The notes under the pieces are model-generated. The model saw only the letters and a program-made list of their open reading frames with translations. It made no database searches and was not told where the DNA came from. A program made the position numbers and the translations under genes. A DNA stretch of 10,539 nucleotides from Bacteroidales bacterium. Its GTDB lineage: Bacteria; Bacteroidota; Bacteroidia; Bacteroidales; P3. Numbering within the stretch: the stretch's first letter is position 1; the number at the start of each line of letters is the position of its first letter. Shown one piece after another: positions 1 to 6,663 of the stretch. Location of the stretch: positions 1 through 10,539 of the forward strand of contig JAFZEK010000275.1 of NCBI GenBank assembly GCA_017560705.1, given 5' to 3'.

Positions 1-192
1 GATGTAGATACAATAATTGATGTTGCCCAAAAAAGCTATTGGTCTGTATGGTTTACAGTCTTCAAAGACTGTCCGGAAGTGCGTAAGGAACTTATAGAAC
101 GCTTTCCCGGCACTGCCCAAGAGTGTTTCGACCCCGAAAACGGCTACGAACCCGTGCCCAGAAACCCCGACAATACTACAGATCCCATTTAA
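1..192 (+). CDS. C-terminal 63 residues of an unrecognised protein (partial)
   Basis: Frame 1 is open from the window edge to a TAA at 190-192, giving 63 residues. The visible part is rich in aromatic and charged residues (YWSVWFTVFKDCPEVRKEL, then a FPGTAQECFD stretch) and ends in a Pro/Asn/Asp-rich tail. I see no signal peptide, membrane segment or catalytic motif. Codon use here is richer in C-ending codons than in the lipid operon to the right. I do not recognise the family. The position upstream of a HU-related gene and a small membrane protein would fit an accessory or phage-derived region, but that is inference only. That it is coding is supported by the absence of in-frame stops and the natural amino-acid composition; its function is unknown. 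Confidence 0.6.
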   Translation, partial: DVDTIIDVAQKSYWSVWFTVFKDCPEVRKELIERFPGTAQECFDPENGYEPVPRNPDNTTDPI

Positions 193-213
193 CGTTGCTT
201 TGCAAGCAACGTT
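191..213 (+). terminator. Hairpin overlapping the stop codon, possible terminator
   Basis: A perfect 10-base inverted repeat, aacgttgctt (191-200) and aagcaacgtt (204-213), encloses a 3-base loop and begins inside the TAA stop of the upstream partial gene. The bases that follow (cttgag) contain no real T-run, so factor-independent termination is uncertain; it could instead protect the 3' end of the transcript. Confidence 0.45.
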
Positions 214-236
214 CTTGAGAAGATGCACCAACAAAA

Positions 237-480
237 AGAGACGTGCCGGTGGTGAGTCTTTACAAGAACGCGATTTTATATTTCCGCGATTTATATATCC
301 GCGGTTTATATTTCACCCATATAAATGCACCCGTATAAATACACCCCGTGTAGAGACGCGCCAACGGCACGTCTCTTTGCTGGCGCGTCTCTACAAGAGC
401 GTGGTTTATATTCCGCAATTTATATTTCACCCATATAAATACACCCCATGTAGAGACGCACCAACGGCACGTCTCCACCC
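237..480. repeat. Intergenic repeat cluster with 'gtagagacg' core
   Basis: Two near-identical copies are visible. Copy 1 is 305-326 plus 341-375; copy 2 is 419-440 plus 441-475. The 22-base first segments are identical, and the 35-base second segments differ only at 348/448 and 360/460 (G versus A). Copy 1 has 14 extra bases (327-340, gcacccgtataaat), itself a near-duplicate of the sequence next to it. A degenerate third part at 237-300 contains gagacgtgccg (238-248), the reverse complement of cggcacgtctc (365-375 and 465-475), and further 'ttatatttccgc' units. Open reading frames across this stretch translate the repeats and look spurious. It contains no recognisable gene, and no transposase is present in the window. 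Confidence 0.8.
349..395. repeat. 15-bp perfect inverted repeat inside the repeat cluster
   Basis: tgtagagacgcgcca (349-363) and tggcgcgtctctaca (381-395) are exact reverse complements around a 17-base spacer. The second repeat copy (449-463) keeps the left arm with one change but lacks the right arm, so the hairpin exists in only one of the two copies. A REP- or MITE-like hairpin element is the simplest description; a role in termination is possible. Confidence 0.75.
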
Positions 481-482
481 AC

Positions 483-506
483 GTCGCAGCCCTTAGGCGT
501 TGCGAC
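483..506. other. GC-rich hairpin at the right edge of the repeat cluster
   Basis: gtcgca (483-488) pairs with tgcgac (501-506). Inside it gcc (489-491) pairs with ggc (496-498) around a ctta loop, with a two-base bulge. It is followed by caaatg rather than a T-run, so it is probably not a classical terminator. It may mark the end of the repeat element. Confidence 0.5.
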
Positions 507-553
507 CAAATGTTATTGTCCCGAAAAACAGATGTCAGATTCTAGGACAACTC

Positions 554-584
554 TTTGCCAGATGGTAGAATGTTAGTAATTTTG
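554..584 (+). promoter_or_regulatory. Bacteroides-type promoter for the HU-related gene
   Basis: TTTG at 554-557 is followed after exactly 19 bases by taattttg at 577-584. This matches the Bacteroidota primary-sigma consensus TTTG-N19-21-TAnnTTTG at every fixed position. Transcription would start around 590-595 and leave a leader of about 100 bases before the ATG at 695. It is the best promoter match that I found in the window. Confidence 0.7.
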
Positions 585-694
585 CACTGTTGAACGACAT
601 TCGAGGTGTCTACGTAATCCACTGATTATCTAAACAGTATTTCGGATGTCGAAAATCATTTATTTACTAACAATCACACACACATTTTTTAGTT
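585..694 (+). promoter_or_regulatory. Structured 5' leader of the HU-related gene
   Basis: The stretch between the promoter and the ATG at 695 holds cgacat (595-600) facing atgtcg (646-651), a 6-base stem that would enclose a smaller actg/cagt pair. The last part is unstructured and A/C-rich (acaatcacacacacat), with no Shine-Dalgarno, as is usual in Bacteroidota. I recognise no known riboswitch. Confidence 0.35.
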
Positions 695-1216
695 ATGGCT
701 ATTAGAGTAAAAGCAGTTGAACGTAACGTATCGTTCAACAAAGATGAGGAAGATTACAGATTCGTTATGCTTCCGGAGTTGTACAATCGTATAACCGAAG
801 AGAAAGTTCTGGCAGAGGCTTCTGCACATAGTGGTATATCAATAGCTTTGCTGAAAGCATCGTGTTCAGCAATATCCGATGTGCTGCTAGCATGGATTAC
901 AGAAGGGCACTCCGTAGCAATCCCCAACATTGGAAGCATGCGTTTCAGCATCAACTCCAAATCGGTGAACAACGTTGAGGACGTAGGTACCGACCTTATT
1001 TCTTCCAAGAAGATTATCTTCACCCCTAGCGTCGACATCAAAAACGAGTTGAAACGTACTTCTATCAACATCACATGCTACGATCGCAATGGTAAGCAGA
1101 TAGGCAACATCTCTGGCAGCAACCCAGATGATGATGATGATGGTGGCAGCGGCAGTGATAGTGGCAACAACAGCGGCGGCGGCAATTCTAACCCCGGTGA
1201 CGACTTTGTAGGATAG
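695..1216 (+). CDS. HU-related DNA-binding protein with acidic low-complexity tail
   Basis: The protein has 173 residues. Residues 1-125 fit the Bacteroidota HU-related (histone-like) fold: an N-terminal MAIRVKAVERN strand that precedes the usual HU start, two helices (about 28-70), the turn GHSVAIPNIGSMRFSINS (71-88) equivalent to HU's 'G..V.lp.lG.F', and PSVDIKNELKR (111-121) near the end of the core. HU itself is about 90 residues, so both ends are extended. The tail from about 140 holds five consecutive Asp (145-149, encoded by five GAT repeats at 1127-1141) and a Gly/Ser/Asn-rich stretch. It probably bends or packages DNA as a dimer. Relatives often sit in accessory and prophage-like loci of Bacteroidales. 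The start is supported by the promoter at 554-584. The partner and DNA target are unknown. Confidence 0.85.
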   Translation: MAIRVKAVERNVSFNKDEEDYRFVMLPELYNRITEEKVLAEASAHSGISIALLKASCSAISDVLLAWITEGHSVAIPNIGSMRFSINSKSVNNVEDVGTDLISSKKIIFTPSVDIKNELKRTSINITCYDRNGKQIGNISGSNPDDDDDGGSGSDSGNNSGGGNSNPGDDFVG

Positions 1217-1224
1217 AAAAAACA

Positions 1225-1319
1225 GTGAGTAGTGAGTAGTGAGTAATTGGCTACCGTATGTGGTTAGTAGTTAGTAGTTTGTATTCATTATTCATTACTC
1301 ATTACTAATTACTCATTAC
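1225..1319. repeat. Heptanucleotide tandem repeats forming an imperfect inverted repeat
   Basis: Three blocks of 7-mers fill this spacer. gtgagta occurs three times in tandem (1225-1245), gttagta twice (1263-1276), and a five-unit block runs from 1285 to 1319 (tcattat, tcattac, tcattac, taattac, tcattac). The left and right blocks are near reverse complements: 1236-1248 pairs with 1307-1319 with only one G-T position, which would be a wobble pair in RNA. The transcript between the HU-related gene and the small membrane protein could therefore fold into a long weak hairpin, or the array may simply be an expandable intergenic repeat. Confidence 0.85.
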
Positions 1320-1329
1320 AAAAAAAAAG

Positions 1330-1521
1330 ATGAGACATAGGATTCAGCTATGGGTGGCAGTAGCGATGGTAGCCTTTGGAGTTATCATCATAATGGTTAG
1401 CTTTTTCATTCCGCCTCTTGGGGTGATAGATAGTAGCGTGCTAGTGGCGTTTGGCGAGGTTCTCACATTCAGCGGTTCGCTGCTAGGAATCGACTACAAG
1501 TATAAGCTCCGCGACGGATAA
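1330..1521 (+). CDS. Small two-helix membrane protein, function unknown
   Basis: This 63-residue protein has a short basic N-terminus (MRHR), a first hydrophobic segment at about 7-28, a Pro-Pro-Leu-Gly turn (28-31), a second hydrophobic segment at about 35-53 and a charged tail (DYKYKLRDG). The predicted topology is a helical hairpin in the inner membrane with both ends on the same side, probably cytoplasmic by the positive-inside rule. Nine A's lie just before the ATG, an A-rich start typical of the phylum. It follows the HU-related gene by 113 bases with no separate promoter seen, so co-transcription is likely. Small membrane proteins accompany HU-related genes in some Bacteroidales accessory loci, often with an amidase; no amidase is present here. 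A holin-like role is possible but not shown. Confidence 0.65.
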   Translation: MRHRIQLWVAVAMVAFGVIIIMVSFFIPPLGVIDSSVLVAFGEVLTFSGSLLGIDYKYKLRDG

Positions 1522-1576
1522 TAAGTCAACTTATACAAATTACACGTTCTGAGAATTTTGACATTGGGTTAAAAAC

Positions 1577-1614
1577 GAATAAGGGGAGATTCCTTTCGGA
1601 CATCTCCCCTATTC
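1577..1614. terminator. Bidirectional terminator between convergent transcription units
   Basis: gaataaggggagat (1577-1590) pairs with atctcccctattc (1602-1614) with one bulged A, and tcc/gga inside (1591-1593, 1598-1600) extends the stem around a tttc loop. It lies between the end of the small membrane protein gene (+) and the end of the acyl-CoA dehydrogenase gene (-). A-rich sequence lies on the left flank (aaaaac, 1571-1576), giving a U-run for the - strand transcript. It probably terminates the lipid operon and may serve both directions. Confidence 0.8.
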
Positions 1615-1676
1615 ATTAACAACATTATGAATCCAAAATTATACTCTTTACGAGTACCACCAAATATTCGTTTTTA

Positions 1677-3413
1677 TTATTCGTTTACTTCGCAAGCTCT
1701 TTCAGTAGTCTTCTTGTATTCCGACAACATTTCAGGAGTGAAGTTTTTCACGTATGTCAAGTTTTTAGCTATTTCAGCTTGACCAATTCCTATCATTATT
1801 TCGCAAGAACGCAAGTAACGTTCGCAGCGGTTAGAGTCTTGCAACAATAGGTATCCCATAACGATGTAGCCAACACTTTCAACCATACGACGAGCGTGGA
1901 AATCATATACTTCGCTGGTAGAACCGAAAGCGGATACTATTTCGAACATTTTCTTGTATTCGGCAGTCATCTCACGAAGTTTGTTTCTCAATCCTTCAAG
2001 TTCAGGTTTTATATTCATAGCGTCGAGTTCTTCGATGCGTTTTATGTAGCTTCCGTTGCCTATACCTCGGATGGCAGCCACAACTTGAAGTTGAGAAGTT
2101 CCTTCATAGATGGTAAGGATACGAGCGTCGCGATACAATCGTTCGCAAGCATATTCTTTCATAAAACCGGAACCGCCATGAACTTGAATGCTGTCGTAGG
2201 CCACTTGGTTAGCATATTCGCTAGAGAAAAGTTTTAGCATAGGAGTGAAAATATCGGCGTTGCGTTGGTTATATTTAAGGTCGGTACGCTCTTCAGCAGA
2301 AAGGCTTCGTTCTCTTCCTATAGCTTCGTATGATTTGTCTATATCTACAAAACGAGCTGTTTCGTAAAGCAACGAACGTATAGCATCAGTTTTAGCTCTC
2401 ATGTTGGCAAGCATTTCATACACTTGAGGGAAGTTGATGATAGCTTTTCCAAATTGTTCACGTTCTTGAGCATATTGATAAGCTTCGCGGTAAGCAGCTT
2501 CGGCAAGGCCTACACTTTGAGCCCCTACACCAAGACGAGCACCGTTCATAAGGCTCATCACATATTTTATAAGTCCAAGTTTTCTGTCGCCCACAAGTTT
2601 TGCAGGAGCGTTGTTAAACACTAGTTCGGCAGTAGGCGAACCTTTAATACCTAGCTTGTTTTCAATACGACGCACAGTTACGGCGTTGTCTTTGCGGTCA
2701 TAAACGAAGTATGACAAACCACGACCGTCGGTAGTACCTTCTTCCGAACGAGCTAATACAAGTTTGATATTGGCATCGCCATTGGTGATGAAACGCTTAA
2801 CACCGTTAAGACGCCAGCAGTTAGCTTTTTCGTCGAATGAAGCTTTTAATCTTACAGATTGCAGGTCTGATCCGGCATCGGGCTCGGTCAAGTCCATAGA
2901 GCAAGTTTCGCCGGCATTAATACGAGGCAAAAACTCGTCTTTTATTTCATCAGAAGCAAATTCGTAAATAGTTTCGGCACAGTCTTGTAAGCCCCAAATA
3001 TTGGCAAAGCCAGCATCGGCACGCGACACTATTTCAGCAGCCATCACGTATGGTATATAAGGGAAATTCAAACCATTATATTTTCTGGGCAAAGACATGC
3101 CGTAAAGACCGGCATCTCTTAAAGCTTCGTGGTTTTGTTGAGTGCCTTTGGCATAAACTATTTCATTGTTCACCACCTTTGGACCTTCGTGGTCTACACT
3201 TTCAGCATTAGGAGCAAGCACCTCGCCGCATATTTCTCCTACTATTTCCATCACCTTGTCGTAGTTGTCCAAGGCATCTTCATAGTCTTCTGGAGCATCA
3301 GGATACTGACCCTTTTCTGCATAATTGCGTTCTTTCAACTCAACAATCTTTTCCATCATAGGATGGCCAAGATAAAACTTCAACGATTCGTTATCTGTAT
3401 AAAAATTGCTCAT
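1677..3413 (-). CDS. Acyl-CoA dehydrogenase, long form with C-terminal extension
   Basis: This FAD-dependent enzyme oxidises an acyl-CoA to the trans-2-enoyl-CoA and passes electrons to ETF; with a suitable redox partner the reverse reaction is possible. It has 578 residues, against about 380-400 for classical short- and medium-chain enzymes. The N-terminal helical domain spans about 45-165. The middle beta domain opens with the signature MDLTEPDAGSD (173-183). The C-terminal helical domain includes the family signature HGGSGF (412-417), RDAR (428-431) and IYEGTS (435-440). Glu437 aligns with the catalytic base of medium-chain acyl-CoA dehydrogenase. Residues from about 450 to 578 form an extra, apparently helical, extension seen in long FadE-like members. 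It is the last gene of the acpP-to-etfA run, 126 bases after etfA, and ends before the hairpin at 1577-1614. A purine-rich stretch (AGAGAAG) precedes the ATG. Chain-length specificity cannot be read from the sequence. Confidence 0.95.
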   Translation of the reverse strand: MSNFYTDNESLKFYLGHPMMEKIVELKERNYAEKGQYPDAPEDYEDALDNYDKVMEIVGEICGEVLAPNAESVDHEGPKVVNNEIVYAKGTQQNHEALRDAGLYGMSLPRKYNGLNFPYIPYVMAAEIVSRADAGFANIWGLQDCAETIYEFASDEIKDEFLPRINAGETCSMDLTEPDAGSDLQSVRLKASFDEKANCWRLNGVKRFITNGDANIKLVLARSEEGTTDGRGLSYFVYDRKDNAVTVRRIENKLGIKGSPTAELVFNNAPAKLVGDRKLGLIKYVMSLMNGARLGVGAQSVGLAEAAYREAYQYAQEREQFGKAIINFPQVYEMLANMRAKTDAIRSLLYETARFVDIDKSYEAIGRERSLSAEERTDLKYNQRNADIFTPMLKLFSSEYANQVAYDSIQVHGGSGFMKEYACERLYRDARILTIYEGTSQLQVVAAIRGIGNGSYIKRIEELDAMNIKPELEGLRNKLREMTAEYKKMFEIVSAFGSTSEVYDFHARRMVESVGYIVMGYLLLQDSNRCERYLRSCEIMIGIGQAEIAKNLTYVKNFTPEMLSEYKKTTERACEVNE

Positions 3414-3539
3414 AATCTTCTCTTTTTAGTATGAATATAAAGCGTTTTGGCAATGCATTCCGTTTTTTTCGTTTTTATATTTAAAATGACGAGCAAAAAA
3501 CACGAAGCACTGAGATGGCTTTATACATAATTCAAAAAC

Positions 3540-4562
3540 TTATTTGGTATTAGCTTTGTAAGTTTTTATCATCTTAGCCAACACATCGCACACATCGCCG
3601 ATTATAGTGTAGTCGGCAATGCTATTGATAGGAGCTTTAGGGTCGGTGTTGATGCTGATAATCTTAGCTGATTGGTCCATACCGGCACGGTGCTGAACGG
3701 CACCTGAAATGCCACAAGCAACGTATAGTTTAGGACGAACAGTGACACCGGTTTGGCCTATCTGACGTTCACCTTCGGTATATCCGGCATCGACAGCGGC
3801 ACGTGTAGCACCTACTTCGCCACCAATAAGTTCGGCAAGCTCGTGCAACATCTTGAAGTTTTCTTTAGAACCTACACCGTATCCACCGGCTACTATAATT
3901 TGAGCATTCTTGATGTTTATCTTTTGCTCTTCAATATGACGCTCTAATATCTTAACACAGAAATCGCTTTCTGTCACATATTTTTCTACATCAAGCTTGT
4001 TTACAACGCCTTTGTGGGTAGCATTATAAACTTCTTTTTTCATAACCCCTTCTCTTACTGTGGCCATCTGAGGGCGAGTTTCGGGGTTTACGATAGTGGC
4101 AATAATGTTTCCACCAAAAGCAGGACGTATTTGATACAACAAGTTTTTATATTCTTTTCCCGATTTAGCATCGCTATGTTCGCCAATTTCAAGGGAAGTA
4201 CAGTCGGCAGTAAGCCCACAACGCAAATAAGATGAAATGCGAGGAGCCAAATCTCTACCCACCGAAGTAGCACCAAACAAAGCTATCTCAGGTTGTTTTT
4301 CTTTAAATAGGTTGGTCACTATGTCGAAATGAGGCAAAGTGCTGTATGGAAACAAGCGAGAATCGTCTGCAACATTGATTATATCCACACCGTATGGATA
4401 CAACTGAGCTTCCAAGTTTTGCAAATTACTTCCAATAACAATAGCTTCCAACTTTGTTTGCAAAGTATCGGCCAACTTACGAGCTTTAGAACATAATTCC
4501 AAACTTACATCGGCTATAGTACCTTCTTCAGTAATTTCGCAATAAACAAATATATTATTCAT
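3540..4562 (-). CDS. etfA: Electron transfer flavoprotein, alpha subunit
   Basis: EtfA forms a heterodimer with EtfB and carries the mobile FAD that exchanges electrons with acyl-CoA dehydrogenases. The length (340 residues) is normal for bacterial EtfA. The N-terminal domain contains GRDLAPRISSYL (102-113) and LTADCTSLEI (117-126), typical of the family. The C-terminal FAD domain has GGYGVGSKENF (226-236), GATRAAVDAGY (251-261), QIGQTG (267-272), the signature around SGAVQHRAGM (286-295) and the FAD-contacting NTDPKAPINSIADY (305-318). No ferredoxin-like N-terminal extension is present. It lies 80 bases after etfB and 126 before the dehydrogenase on the same strand, which strongly suggests that the three proteins work together in the cytoplasm. 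Confidence 0.97.
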   Translation of the reverse strand: MNNIFVYCEITEEGTIADVSLELCSKARKLADTLQTKLEAIVIGSNLQNLEAQLYPYGVDIINVADDSRLFPYSTLPHFDIVTNLFKEKQPEIALFGATSVGRDLAPRISSYLRCGLTADCTSLEIGEHSDAKSGKEYKNLLYQIRPAFGGNIIATIVNPETRPQMATVREGVMKKEVYNATHKGVVNKLDVEKYVTESDFCVKILERHIEEQKINIKNAQIIVAGGYGVGSKENFKMLHELAELIGGEVGATRAAVDAGYTEGERQIGQTGVTVRPKLYVACGISGAVQHRAGMDQSAKIISINTDPKAPINSIADYTIIGDVCDVLAKMIKTYKANTK

Positions 4563-4642
4563 TATATTATTCTTCTTTGACGTTATAAATTTATTTTGCT
4601 ATGAGAACATTTTTTGTATTTGTAGTGTTCTTCTCAGAACCA

Positions 4643-5515
4643 TTATCCAATGATGTGCGAGGATATAAGTTCTTTCATCAGAGTGTTTATTTCTTCTTCT
4701 TTGTCAGACAATACGACACTTTCTTTTTGAGTAAGAACTACGTTCTCAATATTTTTTACCTTAGTAGGCGAACCCGACATACCTAGGCGGCTCATATCAG
4801 GATTCAAATCTTCGGCTGTCCATTCTTCTATTTTCAAGTAAGGTTTTTGGTTCCAAAGGTCTGAATAGTCCATGCCTTTTTCTTGTTGTTCGGATATGGT
4901 ACAAGCCTTTTTGTATTGCATAACTCTCTTAGCGTTGCGGAAACGACAAGGAGCTGCCGAACCATGCACAGTGATAAGAACAGGGAATTTGGCTTCCACT
5001 ACTTCCACGCCTCTTTCAAGTCTGCGTTTTATTTGCACTGAGTCGGCGGTCACTTTTACAAGTTCTTCGGCGTATGTTATTTGAGGTATTTCTAATTTTT
5101 CAGCTACTTGCGGACCTACTTGGGCAGTGTCTCCATCAATAGCCTGACGACCAGAAAGCACTAAATCTACCTTTCCAAGTTTTTTTACAGCCATAGAGAT
5201 GGCGTAAGAGGTGGCCAAAGTGTCGGAACCGGCAAAGGCACGACCTGATACTAGGAATCCTTCATCAGCACCGCGATAGATGGATTCTCTGATAACATCG
5301 GCAGCACGAGATGGTCCCATAGTAATTACTGTTACAGTAGCATCTTTCAACTGATCTTTTATAGATAATGCCATTTCTAAGGCATTCAAATCTTCTGGAT
5401 TAAAAATAGCAGGAAGAGCAGCACGGTTCACTGTACCATCTGCCTTCATAGCATCTTTCCCTACATTGCGAGTGTCGGGAACTTGCTTTGCTAATACCAC
5501 AATTTTATAACTCAT
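4643..5515 (-). CDS. etfB: Electron transfer flavoprotein, beta subunit (bifurcating-like motifs)
   Basis: EtfB is the partner of EtfA and binds AMP in respiratory ETFs or a second FAD in bifurcating ones. The protein has 290 residues, somewhat longer than the usual 250-265, with a charged C-terminal part from about 255. Visible motifs are VLAKQVPDT (7-15), NPEDLNALEMAL (39-50), ITMGP (64-68), FAGSDTLATSYA (94-105), SGRQAIDGDTAQVGPQ (121-136) and the signature region KRRLERGVEVVEAKFPVLITV (starts at 163). As I recall these families, GRQAIDGDTAQVGP and NPEDLNALE match the bifurcating ETFs of anaerobes such as Acidaminococcus, whereas mitochondrial-type EtfB has a KQAIDDDCNQTG-like segment. It follows fabH by 124 bases and precedes etfA by 80 on the same strand. 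The ETF beta assignment is firm; the bifurcating subtype is inference. Confidence 0.96.
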   Translation of the reverse strand: MSYKIVVLAKQVPDTRNVGKDAMKADGTVNRAALPAIFNPEDLNALEMALSIKDQLKDATVTVITMGPSRAADVIRESIYRGADEGFLVSGRAFAGSDTLATSYAISMAVKKLGKVDLVLSGRQAIDGDTAQVGPQVAEKLEIPQITYAEELVKVTADSVQIKRRLERGVEVVEAKFPVLITVHGSAAPCRFRNAKRVMQYKKACTISEQQEKGMDYSDLWNQKPYLKIEEWTAEDLNPDMSRLGMSGSPTKVKNIENVVLTQKESVVLSDKEEEINTLMKELISSHIIG

Positions 5516-5549
5516 ATTTTTCTATGTTTTATTCGTTATTTTATATTTA

Positions 5550-5612
5550 CAAGGTAGGTCTTTGGCCTTTTTTTTACTACACAAAGCAGGGGAAAAATAA
5601 AGAACTACCTTG
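5550..5612 (-). other. Inverted repeat in the fabH-etfB gap
   Basis: caaggtag (5550-5557) and ctaccttg (5605-5612) are exact 8-base reverse complements across a 47-base loop that includes a run of eight or more T's (5568-5575). The gap between fabH and etfB holds no other structure that I can see. The repeat could shape the mRNA or be a regulator-binding pair; no matching promoter was found for an independent etfB start. Confidence 0.35.
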
Positions 5613-5639
5613 CTTATATTCTATCACATTGTTTCTCTT

Positions 5640-6629
5640 TTATATAGCCCATTTTACGTAGATGGCACCCCACGAAAAACCTGCTCCGAAGGATGTAAGA
5701 ATAAGGTTGTCACCCTTCTTGAACTTATGTTGGTTTTCCCACATCAGCAGTGGAATAGTGGCAGAGGTAGTGTTGCCATATCTTTCAATATTCACCAACA
5801 CTTTATCGTCCGGCATGCCCATTCTATTGCCAACGGCGGATATAATTCTAATATTGGCTTGATGAGGCAACAAATAGTCTATAGTCTCAGCACTTAGGTT
5901 GTTTCTTTCCATTATTTCGACAGAAACATCGGCCATCTTAGACACTGCCCATTTGAAAACAGCCTGCCCTTCTTGATACACGAAATGCTCTCTAGCATCG
6001 ATAGTTTCGTGTGAAGGGGGTTTCAACGAACCGCCAGCTTTCATGTGCAAATGCTTTCTTCCAACACCATCGCTGCAAAGTATAGCATCCATCACGCCCA
6101 CTTCTTCCTCAGTAGGTTCTAGCAACACTACAGCAGCTCCATCGCCAAAGATGGGTGCAGTAGCTCTGTCTTGATAATCTATTGCCGAGGTCATCTTTTC
6201 AGCACCTATAAGCAATAGTTTTTTGCAGAACCCCGATTCTACATACAACGAAGCTGTTTTAAGACCATATATAAAACCCGAACAGCCCACGTTCATGTCC
6301 ATACTCATACCACCATGTATGCCACATTTATCTGCCACAATACTTGCAGTAGCAGGGAAATGCATATCTGGAGTCACAGTACAGCATATAACGCCGTCTA
6401 TTTCTTCGGGTTTAATATTATTATTCTCTAATAAATTCTTTACTGCTATAGCGGCCATGTCAGAGGTAGCCTTACCTTCCTCTTTCAACATACGACGCTC
6501 TTTAATGCCAATACGAGTCATTATCCATTCGTCGGAAGTATCCACCATTTGGCTTAATTCTTCGTTCGTCAAGATATAATCGGGAACATATCCCTCTACA
6601 GCAGTTATGGCAGCTCTGATTTTACTCAT
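5640..6629 (-). CDS. fabH: 3-oxoacyl-[acyl-carrier-protein] synthase III (KAS III)
   Basis: FabH starts fatty acid chains by condensing a short or branched acyl-CoA with malonyl-ACP in the cytosol. The 329 residues match the normal length. The catalytic triad is complete: Cys116 in NVGCSGFIYG (113-122), His256 in PHQANIR (255-261) and Asn286 in YGNTTSATIP (284-293). The C-terminal GAGFSWG (315-321) and N-terminal TSDEWIMTRIGIKERR (31-46) are typical of the family. It lies 60 bases after fabF and 124 before etfB on the same strand. Bacterial fabH often pairs with plsX; here it does not, which suggests either a second copy or a rearranged cluster. Primer choice (acetyl-, isobutyryl-, isovaleryl-CoA) cannot be read from the sequence with confidence. 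No Shine-Dalgarno precedes the ATG. Confidence 0.96.
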   Translation of the reverse strand: MSKIRAAITAVEGYVPDYILTNEELSQMVDTSDEWIMTRIGIKERRMLKEEGKATSDMAAIAVKNLLENNNIKPEEIDGVICCTVTPDMHFPATASIVADKCGIHGGMSMDMNVGCSGFIYGLKTASLYVESGFCKKLLLIGAEKMTSAIDYQDRATAPIFGDGAAVVLLEPTEEEVGVMDAILCSDGVGRKHLHMKAGGSLKPPSHETIDAREHFVYQEGQAVFKWAVSKMADVSVEIMERNNLSAETIDYLLPHQANIRIISAVGNRMGMPDDKVLVNIERYGNTTSATIPLLMWENQHKFKKGDNLILTSFGAGFSWGAIYVKWAI

Positions 6630-6663
6630 ATAATCAAACTTTAAAACTAAATATCCCCTACCA

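Noticed and set aside
305..475. Possible CRISPR array in the repeat cluster
   Set aside because: Only two long copies with unequal internal structure, no regular repeat-spacer pattern and no cas gene nearby.
200..496. 98-residue open frame on the + strand (and a 72-residue one on the - strand) in the repeat cluster
   Set aside because: The translation repeats the DNA repeats themselves (FIFHPYK and similar twice) and both strands are open; there is no start context or protein-like composition.
1896..2237. Open frames on the + strand inside the acyl-CoA dehydrogenase and other operon genes
   Set aside because: They lie antisense to firmly identified genes and have no recognisable motifs; the real frames explain the sequence.
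5516..5639. Separate promoter for etfB in the fabH-etfB gap
   Set aside because: No TTTG and TAnnTTTG pair with acceptable spacing is present; the closest - strand matches fail in both spacing and the -7 box.
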